Notes under the pieces: model-generated
Seen by the model: only the letters and a program-made list of their open reading frames with translations
What the model was told of the DNA's origin: nothing
The model's database searches: none
Translations under genes and position numbers: made by a program
Shown: positions 51,287-61,300 of the stretch, in pieces
Numbering within the stretch: the first letter of the stretch is position 1
Layout of the letters: every line of letters begins with the position of its first letter
Source of the DNA: Paenibacillus ginsengihumi DSM 21568
GTDB lineage: Bacteria > Bacillota > Bacilli > Paenibacillales > NBRC-103111
NCBI RefSeq assembly: GCF_000380965.1
Contig: NZ_KB905575.1
Span: forward strand, 1-64,000
Direction: 5' to 3'
DNA length: 64,000 nucleotides

Positions 51287-53356
51287 TTATCGGGTGAACG
51301 CGGCCGGCACTCCGCCGTCCACGGTCAGCATGCAGCCGGTCGTTTTCGCCGCTTTGGACGAAGCGAAGAAAGCGATCGCCTCGGCGATATCCTGCGGGAA
51401 CACGTTGACCAGCAGCGTCGTGCGCTTGCGGTAATATTCTTCCAGCTGATCCGGCTCGATGCCGTAAGCGGCTGCGCGCTCGTTGCGCCAGCTGGAGTTC
51501 CAGATCGCGGAGCCCTGCAAAATCGCGTCCGGCAGCACGGAGTTGACGCGAATGCCGTATTCGCCGCCTTCGGCCGCGATGCAGCGCGCCAGATGCACCT
51601 CGGCCGCCTTGGCGGTGCTGTACGCCGAAGCGTTCTTGCCGGCATAGACGGAGTTCTTCGAGCCGATGAAAATCATGCTGCCGCCTGTGCCTTGCCGCTT
51701 CATCAGCTTGAACGCTTCTCTGGCCACCAGGAAGTAGCCTGTTCCGAGCACGTTCATGTTCAGGTTCCATTCCTTAAGCGACGTCTCGTCGAACGGGCTC
51801 GACGTGGCCAGGCCGGCGTTGTTGACGACGATGTCGACGCCGCCGTAGGCCAGCACCGTTTCCTTGTACGCCTGCTGTACCTGCTCCTCGCTCGTCACGT
51901 CGATCTTCACGGCCAGCACACGGTTGTCGCCGTACTGGGCGTTCAATTCAGCCGCCAGCTTCTCCGCGCCCTCGATGTTCAGGTCGGCGATGACGACGTG
52001 CGCGCCCTCTTTCAGCAGCTGGCGGGTGGCCGCGCTGCCGATGCCGCCGGCGCCGCCGGTAATGAAGGCGACCTGACGGGAAAACTCCGCTTCCGCCGGA
52101 GCGAGCGTCAGCTTATACAGCTCCAGCGGCCAATATTCCACGTTGTAGGACTCGTTCTCGCTGAGCGAGACGAACTTTCCGAGGCTCGTTGCGCCGCGCA
52201 TAACGGCAATCGCCCGATGATACAGGGCGCCGCTGACGCGGGACATCGCATGCGACTTGCCGGTGTTGATCATGCCGATCCCCGGGATCAGAATGACGCG
52301 CGGAGCCGCTTCGAACATCTGGTCGCCTTCGTTCTTGTTGCGCTCGAAGTAAGCGCGGTAGTCCTCCTTGTAAGCGGCGATGCCGTTCTTCACCGCTTCG
52401 ACAAGCGCGTCCGCGTCGCGGGAAGACGGGTCCCAATCGACAAACAGCGGCTTCATCTTCGTATGAACGAGGTGGTCCGGGCAGGCTGCGCCGACCTGGG
52501 ACAACTCGGCGGCGTCGCGGCTGCCGACGAATTGCAGCACGTCGGGCGCGTCGTCGTAAGTGACGATCATCCGCTTCTCCTTGCCCACTTCGCCGCGCAC
52601 GATCGGCAACAGCTGAGCCAGCAAAGCGCGCCGCTCTTCCTCCGGCAGCGCCTCGTGCTTCGGACCGCCGTACAGCGTATCGTTGTTCACGCGGGCTTCA
52701 ATGAAGTCCTCGGCCTCCTGGATGATGGCCAGCGTCTTGCGATAGCATTCCTCCGACGTCTCGCCCCAAGTGACCAGACCGTGCTTCTCCATCAGGACGA
52801 GCTCGGCGTTCGGATTGCTGCGGACGCCTTCGGCGATCATTTTCGACAGCGTGAAGCCCGGGCGCACGTACGGAACCCAGACGAAGCGGTCGCCGTAAAT
52901 TTCTTTGGCCAGCTCCCGGCCGTTGTCCGCGCAGCACAGGCTGATGATCGCGTCCGGATGCGTATGGTCGACATGCTTGAACGGCAAAAACGCGTGCAGC
53001 AGCGTCTCGATCGACGCACGCGGATGCTTGCTGTCGATCATGCAGTGCGCCAAATAGGCGACCATCTCCTCGTCCGTCATCGCTTCGCGCTCGATCAGCG
53101 GGCGAATGTCCTCCATGCGCAGGCCGGTGAAATTGCCGGCTTTCATCGTCGCCAGGTCAGAACCGCTTCCCTTGACCCACATTACCTCGACCTCACGGCC
53201 TCTGAAATCGGTTACCGTCGTCTTCATCGACGTGTTGCCGCCGCCCCAGTTCGCAACGGAGCGGTCGGTTCCGAGCAGATTGGAGCGGTATACCAGTTCG
53301 TCCAGTCCTTGCTTCAATTCTTTGGCTTTCGCTTGATCCCATAAATTCGCAGGCAT
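51287..53356 (-). CDS. rhaEW: Rhamnulose-1-phosphate aldolase/lactaldehyde dehydrogenase
   Basis: This 689-residue bifunctional enzyme matches YuxG/RhaEW of Bacillus. The N-terminal ~400 residues are a class II aldolase/adducin domain (NWGGGNTSMKTT, HVDHTHPDAIISLCCAD with zinc histidines, LVLMEKHGLVTWG). The C-terminal ~260 residues are a short-chain dehydrogenase (AFITGGAGGIGSAATRQLL, NNAGLAT, YSTAKAAEVHL). It splits rhamnulose-1-P to dihydroxyacetone-P and lactaldehyde and oxidises the latter to lactate. It is the first gene of the rha operon. Confidence 0.94.
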   Translation of the reverse strand: MPANLWDQAKAKELKQGLDELVYRSNLLGTDRSVANWGGGNTSMKTTVTDFRGREVEVMWVKGSGSDLATMKAGNFTGLRMEDIRPLIEREAMTDEEMVAYLAHCMIDSKHPRASIETLLHAFLPFKHVDHTHPDAIISLCCADNGRELAKEIYGDRFVWVPYVRPGFTLSKMIAEGVRSNPNAELVLMEKHGLVTWGETSEECYRKTLAIIQEAEDFIEARVNNDTLYGGPKHEALPEEERRALLAQLLPIVRGEVGKEKRMIVTYDDAPDVLQFVGSRDAAELSQVGAACPDHLVHTKMKPLFVDWDPSSRDADALVEAVKNGIAAYKEDYRAYFERNKNEGDQMFEAAPRVILIPGIGMINTGKSHAMSRVSGALYHRAIAVMRGATSLGKFVSLSENESYNVEYWPLELYKLTLAPAEAEFSRQVAFITGGAGGIGSAATRQLLKEGAHVVIADLNIEGAEKLAAELNAQYGDNRVLAVKIDVTSEEQVQQAYKETVLAYGGVDIVVNNAGLATSSPFDETSLKEWNLNMNVLGTGYFLVAREAFKLMKRQGTGGSMIFIGSKNSVYAGKNASAYSTAKAAEVHLARCIAAEGGEYGIRVNSVLPDAILQGSAIWNSSWRNERAAAYGIEPDQLEEYYRKRTTLLVNVFPQDIAEAIAFFASSKAAKTTGCMLTVDGGVPAAFTR

Positions 53357-53407
53357 ACAGCACTCTCCCCAGTTGATTTTTATCCAAAAGAAATCAGTAC
53401 TGGGTTC

Positions 53408-53455
53408 AGTATAATATATTTTTGTTTATTTTTGAATATGTATTTTTGTTTTTGT
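53408..53455 (-). promoter_or_regulatory. rha operon promoter with DeoR-type direct repeats
   Basis: On minus, the -35 is TTCAAA (53436-53431) and the -10 is TATACT (53413-53408), 17 bp apart. Repeats of TATTTTTG/TTTTTGTTT between 53419 and 53455 (plus strand) cover the -35 and resemble DeoR-family operators. Confidence 0.6.
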
Positions 53456-53928
53456 TTGACTCTTGTTCTGCCGTTACCCGGAAAAGATGAACAAAGGCGT
53501 CTGTCCGATCGTTCGGTTCGAGAATCCATGACGTACAGCCGGGAGACGAACGGCGCTGACGAATTGGCGGACGGCTTGGCCGGGCAAGCTTGGACGGACG
53601 AACTTAGACGGGCATACTTAGACGGGCATACTTAGACGGGCTAACAGAGCGATGTCCATTATGGACACACATCGTGCAATTCCTTTTACAGACTTCGTCG
53701 GTTTGGGGTTTAAAGGCTTCGGAACGCAAGGGAGGATAGAAGGGCAATGGAATTTACCGACTCTTAGGGGGCGAACCACGGTCTTAAAGCCGGTGAGCCG
53801 CTTGCCTTTCCCGAACGGCGAGCTGAGGGATTTCCCCAAAAAACTGCAGTTATTTGTGGTTGGGTTCTCCAGATTACCTATGTACTCAGCTATAATTAGA
53901 ATTAACAAATTTAGGAGGGATGAACATA
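53456..53928. other. Gene-free stretch with a 14-bp tandem repeat
   Basis: CTTAGACGGGCATA is repeated at 53603-53616 and 53617-53630, with a partial third unit from 53631. Open frames on both strands across 53618-53908 lack ribosome binding sites and family features, so I do not call them genes. Confidence 0.55.
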
Positions 53929-54708
53929 TTGGTCATTTCCGAAAACGAGCCTCTTGCGGTTACCTTGGTCGAGGCAATCCGCACCGGCGATGTCCTGGGA
54001 TTGCAGAGACTGCTCACCGAGAACCCTGGACTTGCTGCGGTGAGAATTATCGGAGGCGATACGTGCAACGGGAACGTGTCGCGTACGCTGCTGCATGTGG
54101 CTACCGACTGGCCCGGCCATTTTCCAAACGGTGCGGCGACGGTGGCCGAATTGGTCAAAGCTGGAGCTGAGGTGAACGCCCGAATCACCGGCCGCCCTCA
54201 TTGTGAGACACCCCTTCATTGGGCCGCGAGCAGCGATGATATCGAGGTGCTCGACGCGCTTCTCGATGTCGGCGCTGATATTGAGGCATCCGGTGCGGTC
54301 ATCGCCGGTGGAACGCCGCTGGACGATGCAGTGGCGTTTGGGCAGTGGAAGGCCGCACACCGGTTAGTTGAGCGCGGTGCAGAGTTCACGCTCTGGCACG
54401 CGGCCGCGCTTGGACTGTTGGATGATATGGAAGCCCACTTTGCCGGGAGAACACTTTCACGGCGATATCCGTGGGGAGCCAGCCACAATCCACCCCCGGA
54501 TGAAGTTACCGTCGCCTTCTGGTGCGCTTGCCACGGCGGACAGCGGCACTGTGCCGAGCATTTGCTCGAACGAGGGGTCGAACTGAACTGGATTTCCGTA
54601 TGGGACGGACTGACCCCTTTGGATGCGGCACAACGAAGCGCTGCCGGCGAAGTGGTTCAGTGGTTGCGCAACCAGGGTGCTAAATCCGCCAAAGAACTGC
54701 ATCGTTAA
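53929..54708 (+). CDS. Ankyrin-repeat protein
   Basis: The protein has about 259 residues without a membrane segment. Ankyrin repeats are recognisable: SRTLLHVATDWPGHF, CETPLHWAASSDDIEVLDAL, GTPLDDAVAFGQWKAAHRLV, FWCACHGGQRHCAEHLLERG and LTPLDAAQRSAAGEVVQWLR. TTG 53929 is favoured because AGGAGGG ends right before an ATG at 53920, leaving no spacer for that codon. The binding partner is unknown. It is monocistronic. Confidence 0.82.
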   Translation: MVISENEPLAVTLVEAIRTGDVLGLQRLLTENPGLAAVRIIGGDTCNGNVSRTLLHVATDWPGHFPNGAATVAELVKAGAEVNARITGRPHCETPLHWAASSDDIEVLDALLDVGADIEASGAVIAGGTPLDDAVAFGQWKAAHRLVERGAEFTLWHAAALGLLDDMEAHFAGRTLSRRYPWGASHNPPPDEVTVAFWCACHGGQRHCAEHLLERGVELNWISVWDGLTPLDAAQRSAAGEVVQWLRNQGAKSAKELHR

Positions 54709-54776
54709 GCCCCCCTCCTGTCCATCAGATGGGAACTCGGGACTTCCTATTGGCAGTAGAAGAAACAAAGAGCCGC

Positions 54777-54817
54777 AAAAAGAGGGACGGGCGCCTTCTT
54801 GCCTGCACTCGTCCCTC
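54777..54817 (-). terminator. Terminator of the ECF sigma operon
   Basis: On minus, GAGGGACG pairs with CGTCCCTC (plus-strand arms 54782-54789 and 54810-54817), and a T-run follows. Confidence 0.75.
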
Positions 54818-54822
54818 GCGTT

Positions 54823-57087
54823 TCAATCCACTTGCAACAGCGCCTCCACGAACCGCTTCATTCCGGTATAGCCGGTCGTCGCAGACCATTCCCGGACGGA
54901 TTCGCTCTCTCCGGCGAACACCCACTCCAGTTGCTCTCGCAGCTCCCGCCAATACGCGTCGGGTGCGGCGGCTTGCGCCTGTTCGTCGGCAAGCGCGGCC
55001 ATCAGCTCCGCCCATACCGGACCGCCCGGGTTCAGTTCGCGCTCCGGATAGCGGCGCGCCAGTTCCGCCGCCCGATCGATCGAACCGTGCCGGTACAGGT
55101 GAACGGCGATGTAGCTGCCGACAAAGCGGTGCGAATCGTCCAGCTCCATCGCTTTCGCGAACAGCTCCTCCGCCTCCCGCAGCCGCCCTTGGTGCAGCAG
55201 GGAGGTAGCGTAGACGGACGACGTGTATCCGTTCACGCCTCCTTCCAGCCTCGCCAGCTCCGCGTATGCCCGGTTCGTCTCCTCCCATTTTTCCCGACTG
55301 TAATAATAGTCAAACACCCGGGACCAGGCAGACTTGGTAGGATACAGCTCCGCCATGCGCAGCAAGTACGGCAGCGCCTCGTCCTCCAGCGGACGAGGAT
55401 CGTCCGAAACCGCCGCCAGCCCCTGGTACACGCGCACGATCATGCGCAAGCTGTGGCGGTCCGCCTCGTTCGCCGCGAAAGCCGCCTTGTATCCGGCCAG
55501 CGCTTCGTCCAGCCTGCCGTCCAACAGCAGCCGGTCTTCCGGGGCAAGCTCGCGCGCTTTTACGTAAAAAAACGGAAAGCGCCCGATCGTGCTCTCGTCC
55601 AGCCGGTAGCCGTTGCTGCGGGTGATCGGCCGGCCGTCGGCGTCCAACGCTTCAACGTTCCAGTAGAAACGGTTGTCCGGGTTCGCCAAACCGAGCAGCG
55701 ATAGCGGGCTCGGCATATCCTTGCCGTCCTTCTCCGTGAAGGCGAGGAGAGACGCTTCGTCGTACAGCTCTTCGATCGGGACGGTCAATTCTGTCTCCCG
55801 CACTCCTTCGCGCAGCGTCATGCCGGCCGTGCCTCCTTCTCCGAGCGGGATATGAACGCCAATTCGATACGTCGCGGCTCCGTCGACCGGCTCCCACCGA
55901 AAGCGGATCTCATCGCCGGTCACCGCCTCGGAATCGACCGGGGATACGATGTCCATCAGCTTTCTTAATGTCACTTGCCGCGTCAACTGCTTGCCCGCGG
56001 CGACATCGATCCAGTCATTGCCGCCGACCGGCCACGTCCAGCCGTCGATCTGCTCGAACGTAAAGCCGAGGTACAGCGCGTAGCTGCCGGGCAGCACGCC
56101 GTCGAATCGAAATTGCCCGCTGGCGTCCGTGATTGTCTGGTACGGCTCGTTTTCCAAAACGCTGTGATACACATCGTCCCGATGGCGCAAAAAGACGCCA
56201 ACGCCGACCATCGGCGAACCGTCGCCGCGAACGACTGTGCCGGATACGGCAGCCGGCTCGCCCACGGCGGCTGTTTGCCGCAACAGTTCGTCGAGTCGTC
56301 CAAGCTGCTCCAGCATGACCGACCGCATCCCGGATCCGTTCGGGTGCTGTTGGCGCAGCTGTTCCCACTGCTCCTCATGCGCCTTCCGCTGCCGCGCAAC
56401 TTCCTCGCGAGCGGACGCGACATCGCCTTGCCGGACGAGCAGCTTCGCCTTCAAGGCGGCGATTTGGCCGTTCAAGTCCGCGTCGTTCGTGCTTAAATCG
56501 GCCGACAGCTCCTCCAGCAGCGCCAGCGCCTGCTCATCTTCCCCCCGATCGGCCAGCAGTGTGGCGCGCATCATTTTCAGCGACTTGGCCTCGTTCTTGC
56601 TCAGTCGCCGTTCTGCTGACGCCAGTTCCTCCAACGCCGCTTTCGGGTCACCGAGCCCAAGGTAGCACACCGCCTGCTGCACGGCGGCGCGCCGCATATA
56701 ACCGTCAACAGGAGCCCGCCGCACGTAATCGGTCAAGTACGGCAGCTTTTCTTCCACGGTAAACGCGGGCGGACCGGAGTCGTCTGTCCGATACGTCGTA
56801 TAGGTCGACCCGAGGCCGACGACGACGTTGTAAACCCCCAACGGTGTATCCGCGCCCGGTTCGATCATATATTCGCGGATAAGCCGCCACCGCTCCGCCG
56901 CCGGTGCTTCGTCGATCGCCCGAAACAGCGCGGGCTTGGCGTCGCCGCCGCCTTGGCGGTACCGGTATTCGGCCAGATGTGTGCTTGCCTTCGGCTGTAC
57001 GAGCCCGGCGTACAGCCATACGACGGCCGATGCGGCGAGCAGCCCGACGACGAGATGCTTAACCTTGATGTTGATCGTCCGCTTCAA
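54823..57087 (-). CDS. Membrane-anchored TPR and carboxypeptidase-regulatory-like protein
   Basis: The protein is about 754 residues from TTG 57087; no better start is in frame. An N-terminal helix (HLVVGLLAASAVVWLYAGLV) anchors it. Residues ~110-260 are TPR-like helices (AAVQQAVCYLGLGDPKAALE). A carboxypeptidase-regulatory-like beta domain covers ~270-350 (VSGTVVRGDGSPMVGVGVFL, ASGQFRFDGVLPGSYALYLG). More beta structure follows, then C-terminal TPR repeats (~530-730). It overlaps the preceding membrane-protein gene by 29 bp and ends the sigma factor operon. It is probably the output or sensor partner of that system; the function is unknown. Confidence 0.75.
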   Translation of the reverse strand: MKRTINIKVKHLVVGLLAASAVVWLYAGLVQPKASTHLAEYRYRQGGGDAKPALFRAIDEAPAAERWRLIREYMIEPGADTPLGVYNVVVGLGSTYTTYRTDDSGPPAFTVEEKLPYLTDYVRRAPVDGYMRRAAVQQAVCYLGLGDPKAALEELASAERRLSKNEAKSLKMMRATLLADRGEDEQALALLEELSADLSTNDADLNGQIAALKAKLLVRQGDVASAREEVARQRKAHEEQWEQLRQQHPNGSGMRSVMLEQLGRLDELLRQTAAVGEPAAVSGTVVRGDGSPMVGVGVFLRHRDDVYHSVLENEPYQTITDASGQFRFDGVLPGSYALYLGFTFEQIDGWTWPVGGNDWIDVAAGKQLTRQVTLRKLMDIVSPVDSEAVTGDEIRFRWEPVDGAATYRIGVHIPLGEGGTAGMTLREGVRETELTVPIEELYDEASLLAFTEKDGKDMPSPLSLLGLANPDNRFYWNVEALDADGRPITRSNGYRLDESTIGRFPFFYVKARELAPEDRLLLDGRLDEALAGYKAAFAANEADRHSLRMIVRVYQGLAAVSDDPRPLEDEALPYLLRMAELYPTKSAWSRVFDYYYSREKWEETNRAYAELARLEGGVNGYTSSVYATSLLHQGRLREAEELFAKAMELDDSHRFVGSYIAVHLYRHGSIDRAAELARRYPERELNPGGPVWAELMAALADEQAQAAAPDAYWRELREQLEWVFAGESESVREWSATTGYTGMKRFVEALLQVD

Positions 57088-57427
57088 GTTTGGCCACCGC
57101 CCTCTCGTAATCTTCCTTCCAATACGTATTTCCGCCCGCCTCCACAAGCTTCGACCGCCGGTCGTCCGAGTTTCCCGCGTCGTTCCAGCCGATGCCGGCA
57201 TCGGGCTGGCCGAGCCGCAAAACAGCCATAAGCGCGATGGCGACGACTGACACGACGGCGCCGACCGGCACGAGCGCAATGTCCAGCTCTTTGTTCCACA
57301 GCGCGGCGAGTCGGGCTTTCCATGTGCGCGGATGCGTCCGCTCCAGCACTTGCTCCGCCCGCTCGAACCGCAAAGGCTCCAGCTCTTGGCGCAGCTTTTC
57401 GTTAATCCGCTCCCGATCCGAACCCAT
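57059..57427 (-). CDS. Single-span membrane protein, candidate anti-sigma factor
   Basis: The protein has 122 residues. A charged cytoplasmic N-terminus (~1-48) precedes one helix (DIALVPVGAVVSVVAIALMA), and an outside tail contains NTYWKEDYERAVAKLEADD. GGAGG lies 9 nt before ATG 57427, and the gene overlaps the sigma gene by 26 bp. Size, topology and position fit an anti-sigma factor, but no zinc-binding HxxxCxxC motif is present. Confidence 0.65.
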   Translation of the reverse strand: MGSDRERINEKLRQELEPLRFERAEQVLERTHPRTWKARLAALWNKELDIALVPVGAVVSVVAIALMAVLRLGQPDAGIGWNDAGNSDDRRSKLVEAGGNTYWKEDYERAVAKLEADDQHQG

Positions 57428-58040
57428 CCTCTTCATCCTCCTCCAGCAGTTCACGCAGCATCGCTCGCCCGCGGGCCAGCCGCGACTTGACCGTGTTGTC
57501 GCTGCAGCCGAGCTGCGCCGCGATGTCGGCCACTTTCCATCCGTTGAAATAATGCAATACGATCGCTTCCCGGTACTTGTAACCCAGCTTCAGAATCGCG
57601 TCGCTGAGCCGCGCAGCGCGGCAATCGGCCAGTAACCGCTCCTCCGGCCCCGGGTCGGACGACTCGTCCGGCAGCCGCTCGACATCCGCGAACGGAATGA
57701 GCCGACGCCAGCTCCAGGTTCGCAGCCGCATCCGGCATCGGTTAATGGCAATGCGGAGCAGCCAGCCGCCCAGTTTTTCGGGATCTTTCAATTGGTCGAT
57801 ATGGCGATACGCCTGCACGAACGTGTCCATCACCGCTTCCTCCGCCGCCTGCCGGTCCTTCAACAGCAGCCAGGCGGTGCGCAGTAAATCGTCTCCGTAT
57901 CGCGACATGAGCGTCCACAACGCCTCTTCTTCTCGCTCGTTCAGGCGTCGAACGAGCTCTGCCGCATGGTCCAGACCGACACCTCCCCTTCCCACCCAAT
58001 ACGATGCGTCGATATACGATCCGGTTGCATGTTTCGGCAT
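57402..58040 (-). CDS. ECF-type RNA polymerase sigma factor
   Basis: The sigma-70 region 2 is EEALWTLMSRYGDDLLRTAW, DRQAAEEAVMDTFVQAYRHI and LGGWLLRIAINRCR. Region 4 is LGYKYREAIVLHYFNGWKVA, DIAAQLGCSDNTVKSRLARG. It directs transcription of an envelope or stress regulon. The start is uncertain: ATG 58040 gives 212 residues, while ATG 58118 (GAGGAAT upstream, 15 bp after a TATTAT box) gives 238; both exceed the usual length. The order sigma, membrane protein, TPR protein with overlapping ends implies one coupled unit. Confidence 0.88.
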   Translation of the reverse strand: MPKHATGSYIDASYWVGRGGVGLDHAAELVRRLNEREEEALWTLMSRYGDDLLRTAWLLLKDRQAAEEAVMDTFVQAYRHIDQLKDPEKLGGWLLRIAINRCRMRLRTWSWRRLIPFADVERLPDESSDPGPEERLLADCRAARLSDAILKLGYKYREAIVLHYFNGWKVADIAAQLGCSDNTVKSRLARGRAMLRELLEEDEEDGFGSGAD

Positions 58041-58253
58041 ATTTTTTTCGGAACGCACCTTTCTGCATGAACCACGTACATATACGGCATTTTCCCCCAC
58101 TGCTACCCGATTGTCCATATTCCTCAAAAAAGAATATCTATAATATAGGTGCATTCTTGACCTTAATTTTACTTAAGATTCAGCCGGAAACGGTATTTCC
58201 CGAGACGAACGTTTTGGCCTGTACGTCAACGGGCTTCCCTGTCGCTCACAAAG

Positions 58254-58282
58254 AAAAAAACCTGAGGCTACCCCCAGGTTCG
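58254..58282 (-). terminator. Terminator of the alpha-mannosidase operon
   Basis: On minus, AACCTGGGG pairs with CCTCAGGTT with one G-T wobble, and seven T follow. Confidence 0.85.
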
Positions 58283-58331
58283 TTAGATTTCTAATTGAGA
58301 AAAAAGAGCCGCGATCGCCGAAGCTTCATCG

Positions 58332-61300
58332 CTATATTTCGAGCTTGAACGTTTTCAGCTCGTACGGCTTGATGTCGAAGACGAACGCCCCTTCGCTCGC
58401 CGAGCCGAGCGGGCGCTCCAGCAGGTCGCACTCTGTCCAGCGGCGCACGGGAAGCCCGGCCGTCAACGTGACCCGGCCGCGTGCGCCGGCGAATTCATGC
58501 AGGCGCACGATCAGCGCGTCTTCGTCTTCGGCTTTCTTGACCGCATCGATCATGACGTGGTCCGCGGACAAGCTGAGCAGCGAGAAGCTCGCCTCGGAGC
58601 CCGTTCCCGTTCCCGCGGCGGCGTGCAGCGGATTGTTCAGCTCCCACGCTTCCTGCACGGTACGCCCCTCGTACCAGCCGCCTTCGTGCGGCAGCAGCGC
58701 GTACGTGAAATTGTGCTCTCCCCGGTCAGCCGTCGCGTCGGGCACGAGCGCGGATTTGATCAGCGTTAGCCGCATGACGTTCTCCTTGATGTCGTAGCCG
58801 TATTTGCAGTCGTTCAGCAGGCTGACGCCATAGCCTCTTTCCGACAGGTCCGCCCATTGGTGGCCGACCGTTTCGAACCGGGCGTAATCCCAGCTCGTAT
58901 TCCAGTGGGTCGGCCGCTTCACATTGCCGAACTGAATGTCGTAGGTCGCTTCGACGGAGCGAATGTCGACCGGGAAGGCGGCCTTCAACAAGCGGCGGCT
59001 CTCCTGCCAGTCCACCCGCGTGCGGAAATCGATGCGCCGGCTGTCCCTGTATACGATCAGCCGCTGCTCGACGGCGGAATCCTTGTATTTCCATGCCATG
59101 CGGACGACCGCCCGCAACGGCCCTGCCTCTTCCACCGCCGCTCCCTCGAAATCGGCGATTTCCTCCATTTTTTCCTGATAAAAAATGTCGATGTCCCACG
59201 CCTCATGCCTGCTCTTCGGCTTATCCTCGAACACCTGCAGGACGTTGCCGCGGGCCCCTTCGGCCAGCACGCTGCGGCCTGCCGCCTTGTCGTACAGCGC
59301 GGTCAGCTGGCCCTGCCCGTTCCAGCGAATTTCGTAGAACGGCGTATCGATGCCGTCCGCATGCACCGCGAACGGGGACGCCGGCTCGGCGGAAGCGGTC
59401 AGGGCGGAACCGCCCGGCCCCGGCGCAAACTCCAGCCGCACGTAGCCCATCGGCGGAACGCCCGTCGGCTTCAGGAGCCAGCCGCCCGCGGCGGTGCGCT
59501 GCGCCTCGAGCACCCGGCCGTCGGCCGCGCGCCAGTGCCCGTTGGACGCCCCAGGACTATCCTCGGGCGCATTAGCGCCTTTCCCGGCCGCATCGAAGCT
59601 ATCCTCAGGCGCATAAGCGCTATTCCCGGCTGCACCGGGACTATCCTCAGGCGCGCCAGGGCTATTATTAAGCGTACCGGAGCTGTCCTCGGACTCGCCA
59701 AGACTATTGTTGGCCTCACCAGGGCTATTCTCGATCGTATTGAAGCTGCTTATGGCCGAGCCGGGGGCGTCCTCGGCAACTCCAAGACTACCCTCAGGCT
59801 TGCCAAGGCCATCTGTGGCCGCACAGGCGCCGTTTTCGGGCACGCCTAGCCCGTACCCCGGCGCAAGCTCCACATAATCCGTGCGCTCCCAGCCAGCGCT
59901 GTTGAACGCAAGATACACCGTGGCAGCGGACGCACTGCCCCCTCGCTGCTGCAAGCCACTGCCCTCGCCCTGCAGCAGAGCAGCGGCGCCCTGCAGCGCC
60001 TCCCGGCCGATCCGTTCGGCCTCCTCGTATTCCGCGCGGCTGTCCTCATACACTTCGCGAATAGAGGAACCGGGGATAATATCATGGAACTGGTTGCGCA
60101 GAATGACGATCCAGCCGTCGTACAGCGCCTTCTGCGGGTAATGCCGCCAATCGCTCCGCTGCAGGCAGCCGAGCGCATTCAGCCACTCGGCCTCGCGGTA
60201 CAGCAGCTCGAGCTTCCGGTTCATCCTTTTGTTGTAGGCCTGGCTCGTATACGTGCCCCGATGCAGCTCCAAATAAAGCTCGCCGTCCCACGTATGGACG
60301 TACTGGTCCGTCCCGCACACTGTCTCCTGCAGCTCGGCGAAATATTCGTCGGCCCGGCCGGTCGTGACGCGCGGAATGCCCGGCATAGCGTCCAGCCTGC
60401 GGCGCATTTCGAGCATTTCGCGGTTGACGCCGCCGCCTCCGTCGCCATAGCCGTATGCCAGCAGCAGCTCCTGATTGAGCGCCTTGTCCCGGTAAGCGTC
60501 CCAGATGCCCTGGACAGATTCCGGGGTGATTTTGCCATTATAGGTATAGTAAAAAGCGCCTTCATTGCCGCCCGGGTCCGGCGTCGTAATGAAATGGGTC
60601 AAAATTTCCGAGCCGTCGATGCCTCGCCACAGGAACGTATCGTGCGGCATCCGATTGTATTGATTCCAGCTGATCTTGGTCGTCATGAACGCTTCAATGC
60701 CCGCTTTGCGCAAAATTTGCGGCAGCGCCCAGCTGTAGCCGAATACGTCGGGCAGCCACAAATATTTGCATTCGACGCCGAATTCGTCGCGGAAGAAGCG
60801 CATGCCGTACAGGAGCTGGCGGACCAGCGATTCGCCGGAGGACAGGTTGCAGTCCGCCTCCAGCCACATCGCGCCGCCAGGCTCCCACCGTCCTTCGGCC
60901 GCGCGGGCGCGAATCTGTTCGTAGAGCCCCGGATAGTCCTCCTTCAAATAGGCGTAAAGCTGCGGCTGAGTCTGCAAAAAGACATAATCCGGAAACAGTT
61001 CCATCAGCCTCAGCACCGTAGAGAATGAGCGCGCCGCTTTTTCCCGCGTATGCTTGAGCCGCCACAGCCACGCCACATCGATGTGCGTATGCCCGATGCA
61101 GCGCACCGTGACGGCGTGATGCTTCGGCATGGCGTCCAGCTGCTCTTTTAACAGGGCAGCCGCCTCCCTTACCGAAGCGTAAAAGGCATCCGAGCCCGGC
61201 CGCGACCAATCGATTCGCAGAAAAGCCCGGTCCAGCGCCGACAGCAGGGCATGCCGCTCCGGCCGGCTGTCGTCCAGCAGCCGGGCCGTATCCAGCGCGG

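Noticed and set aside
51593-53344. A 583-residue plus-strand open frame over rhaEW
   Set aside because: Antisense shadow of the bifunctional rhamnose enzyme.
53432-53908. Open frames of 67-96 residues upstream of the ankyrin gene
   Set aside because: No ribosome binding site, no family resemblance, and one runs across a 14-bp tandem repeat.
59538-59831. CRISPR-like array (regular 42-bp units)
   Set aside because: Units are contiguous without spacers, in frame within the alpha-mannosidase coding sequence, and no cas genes are present.
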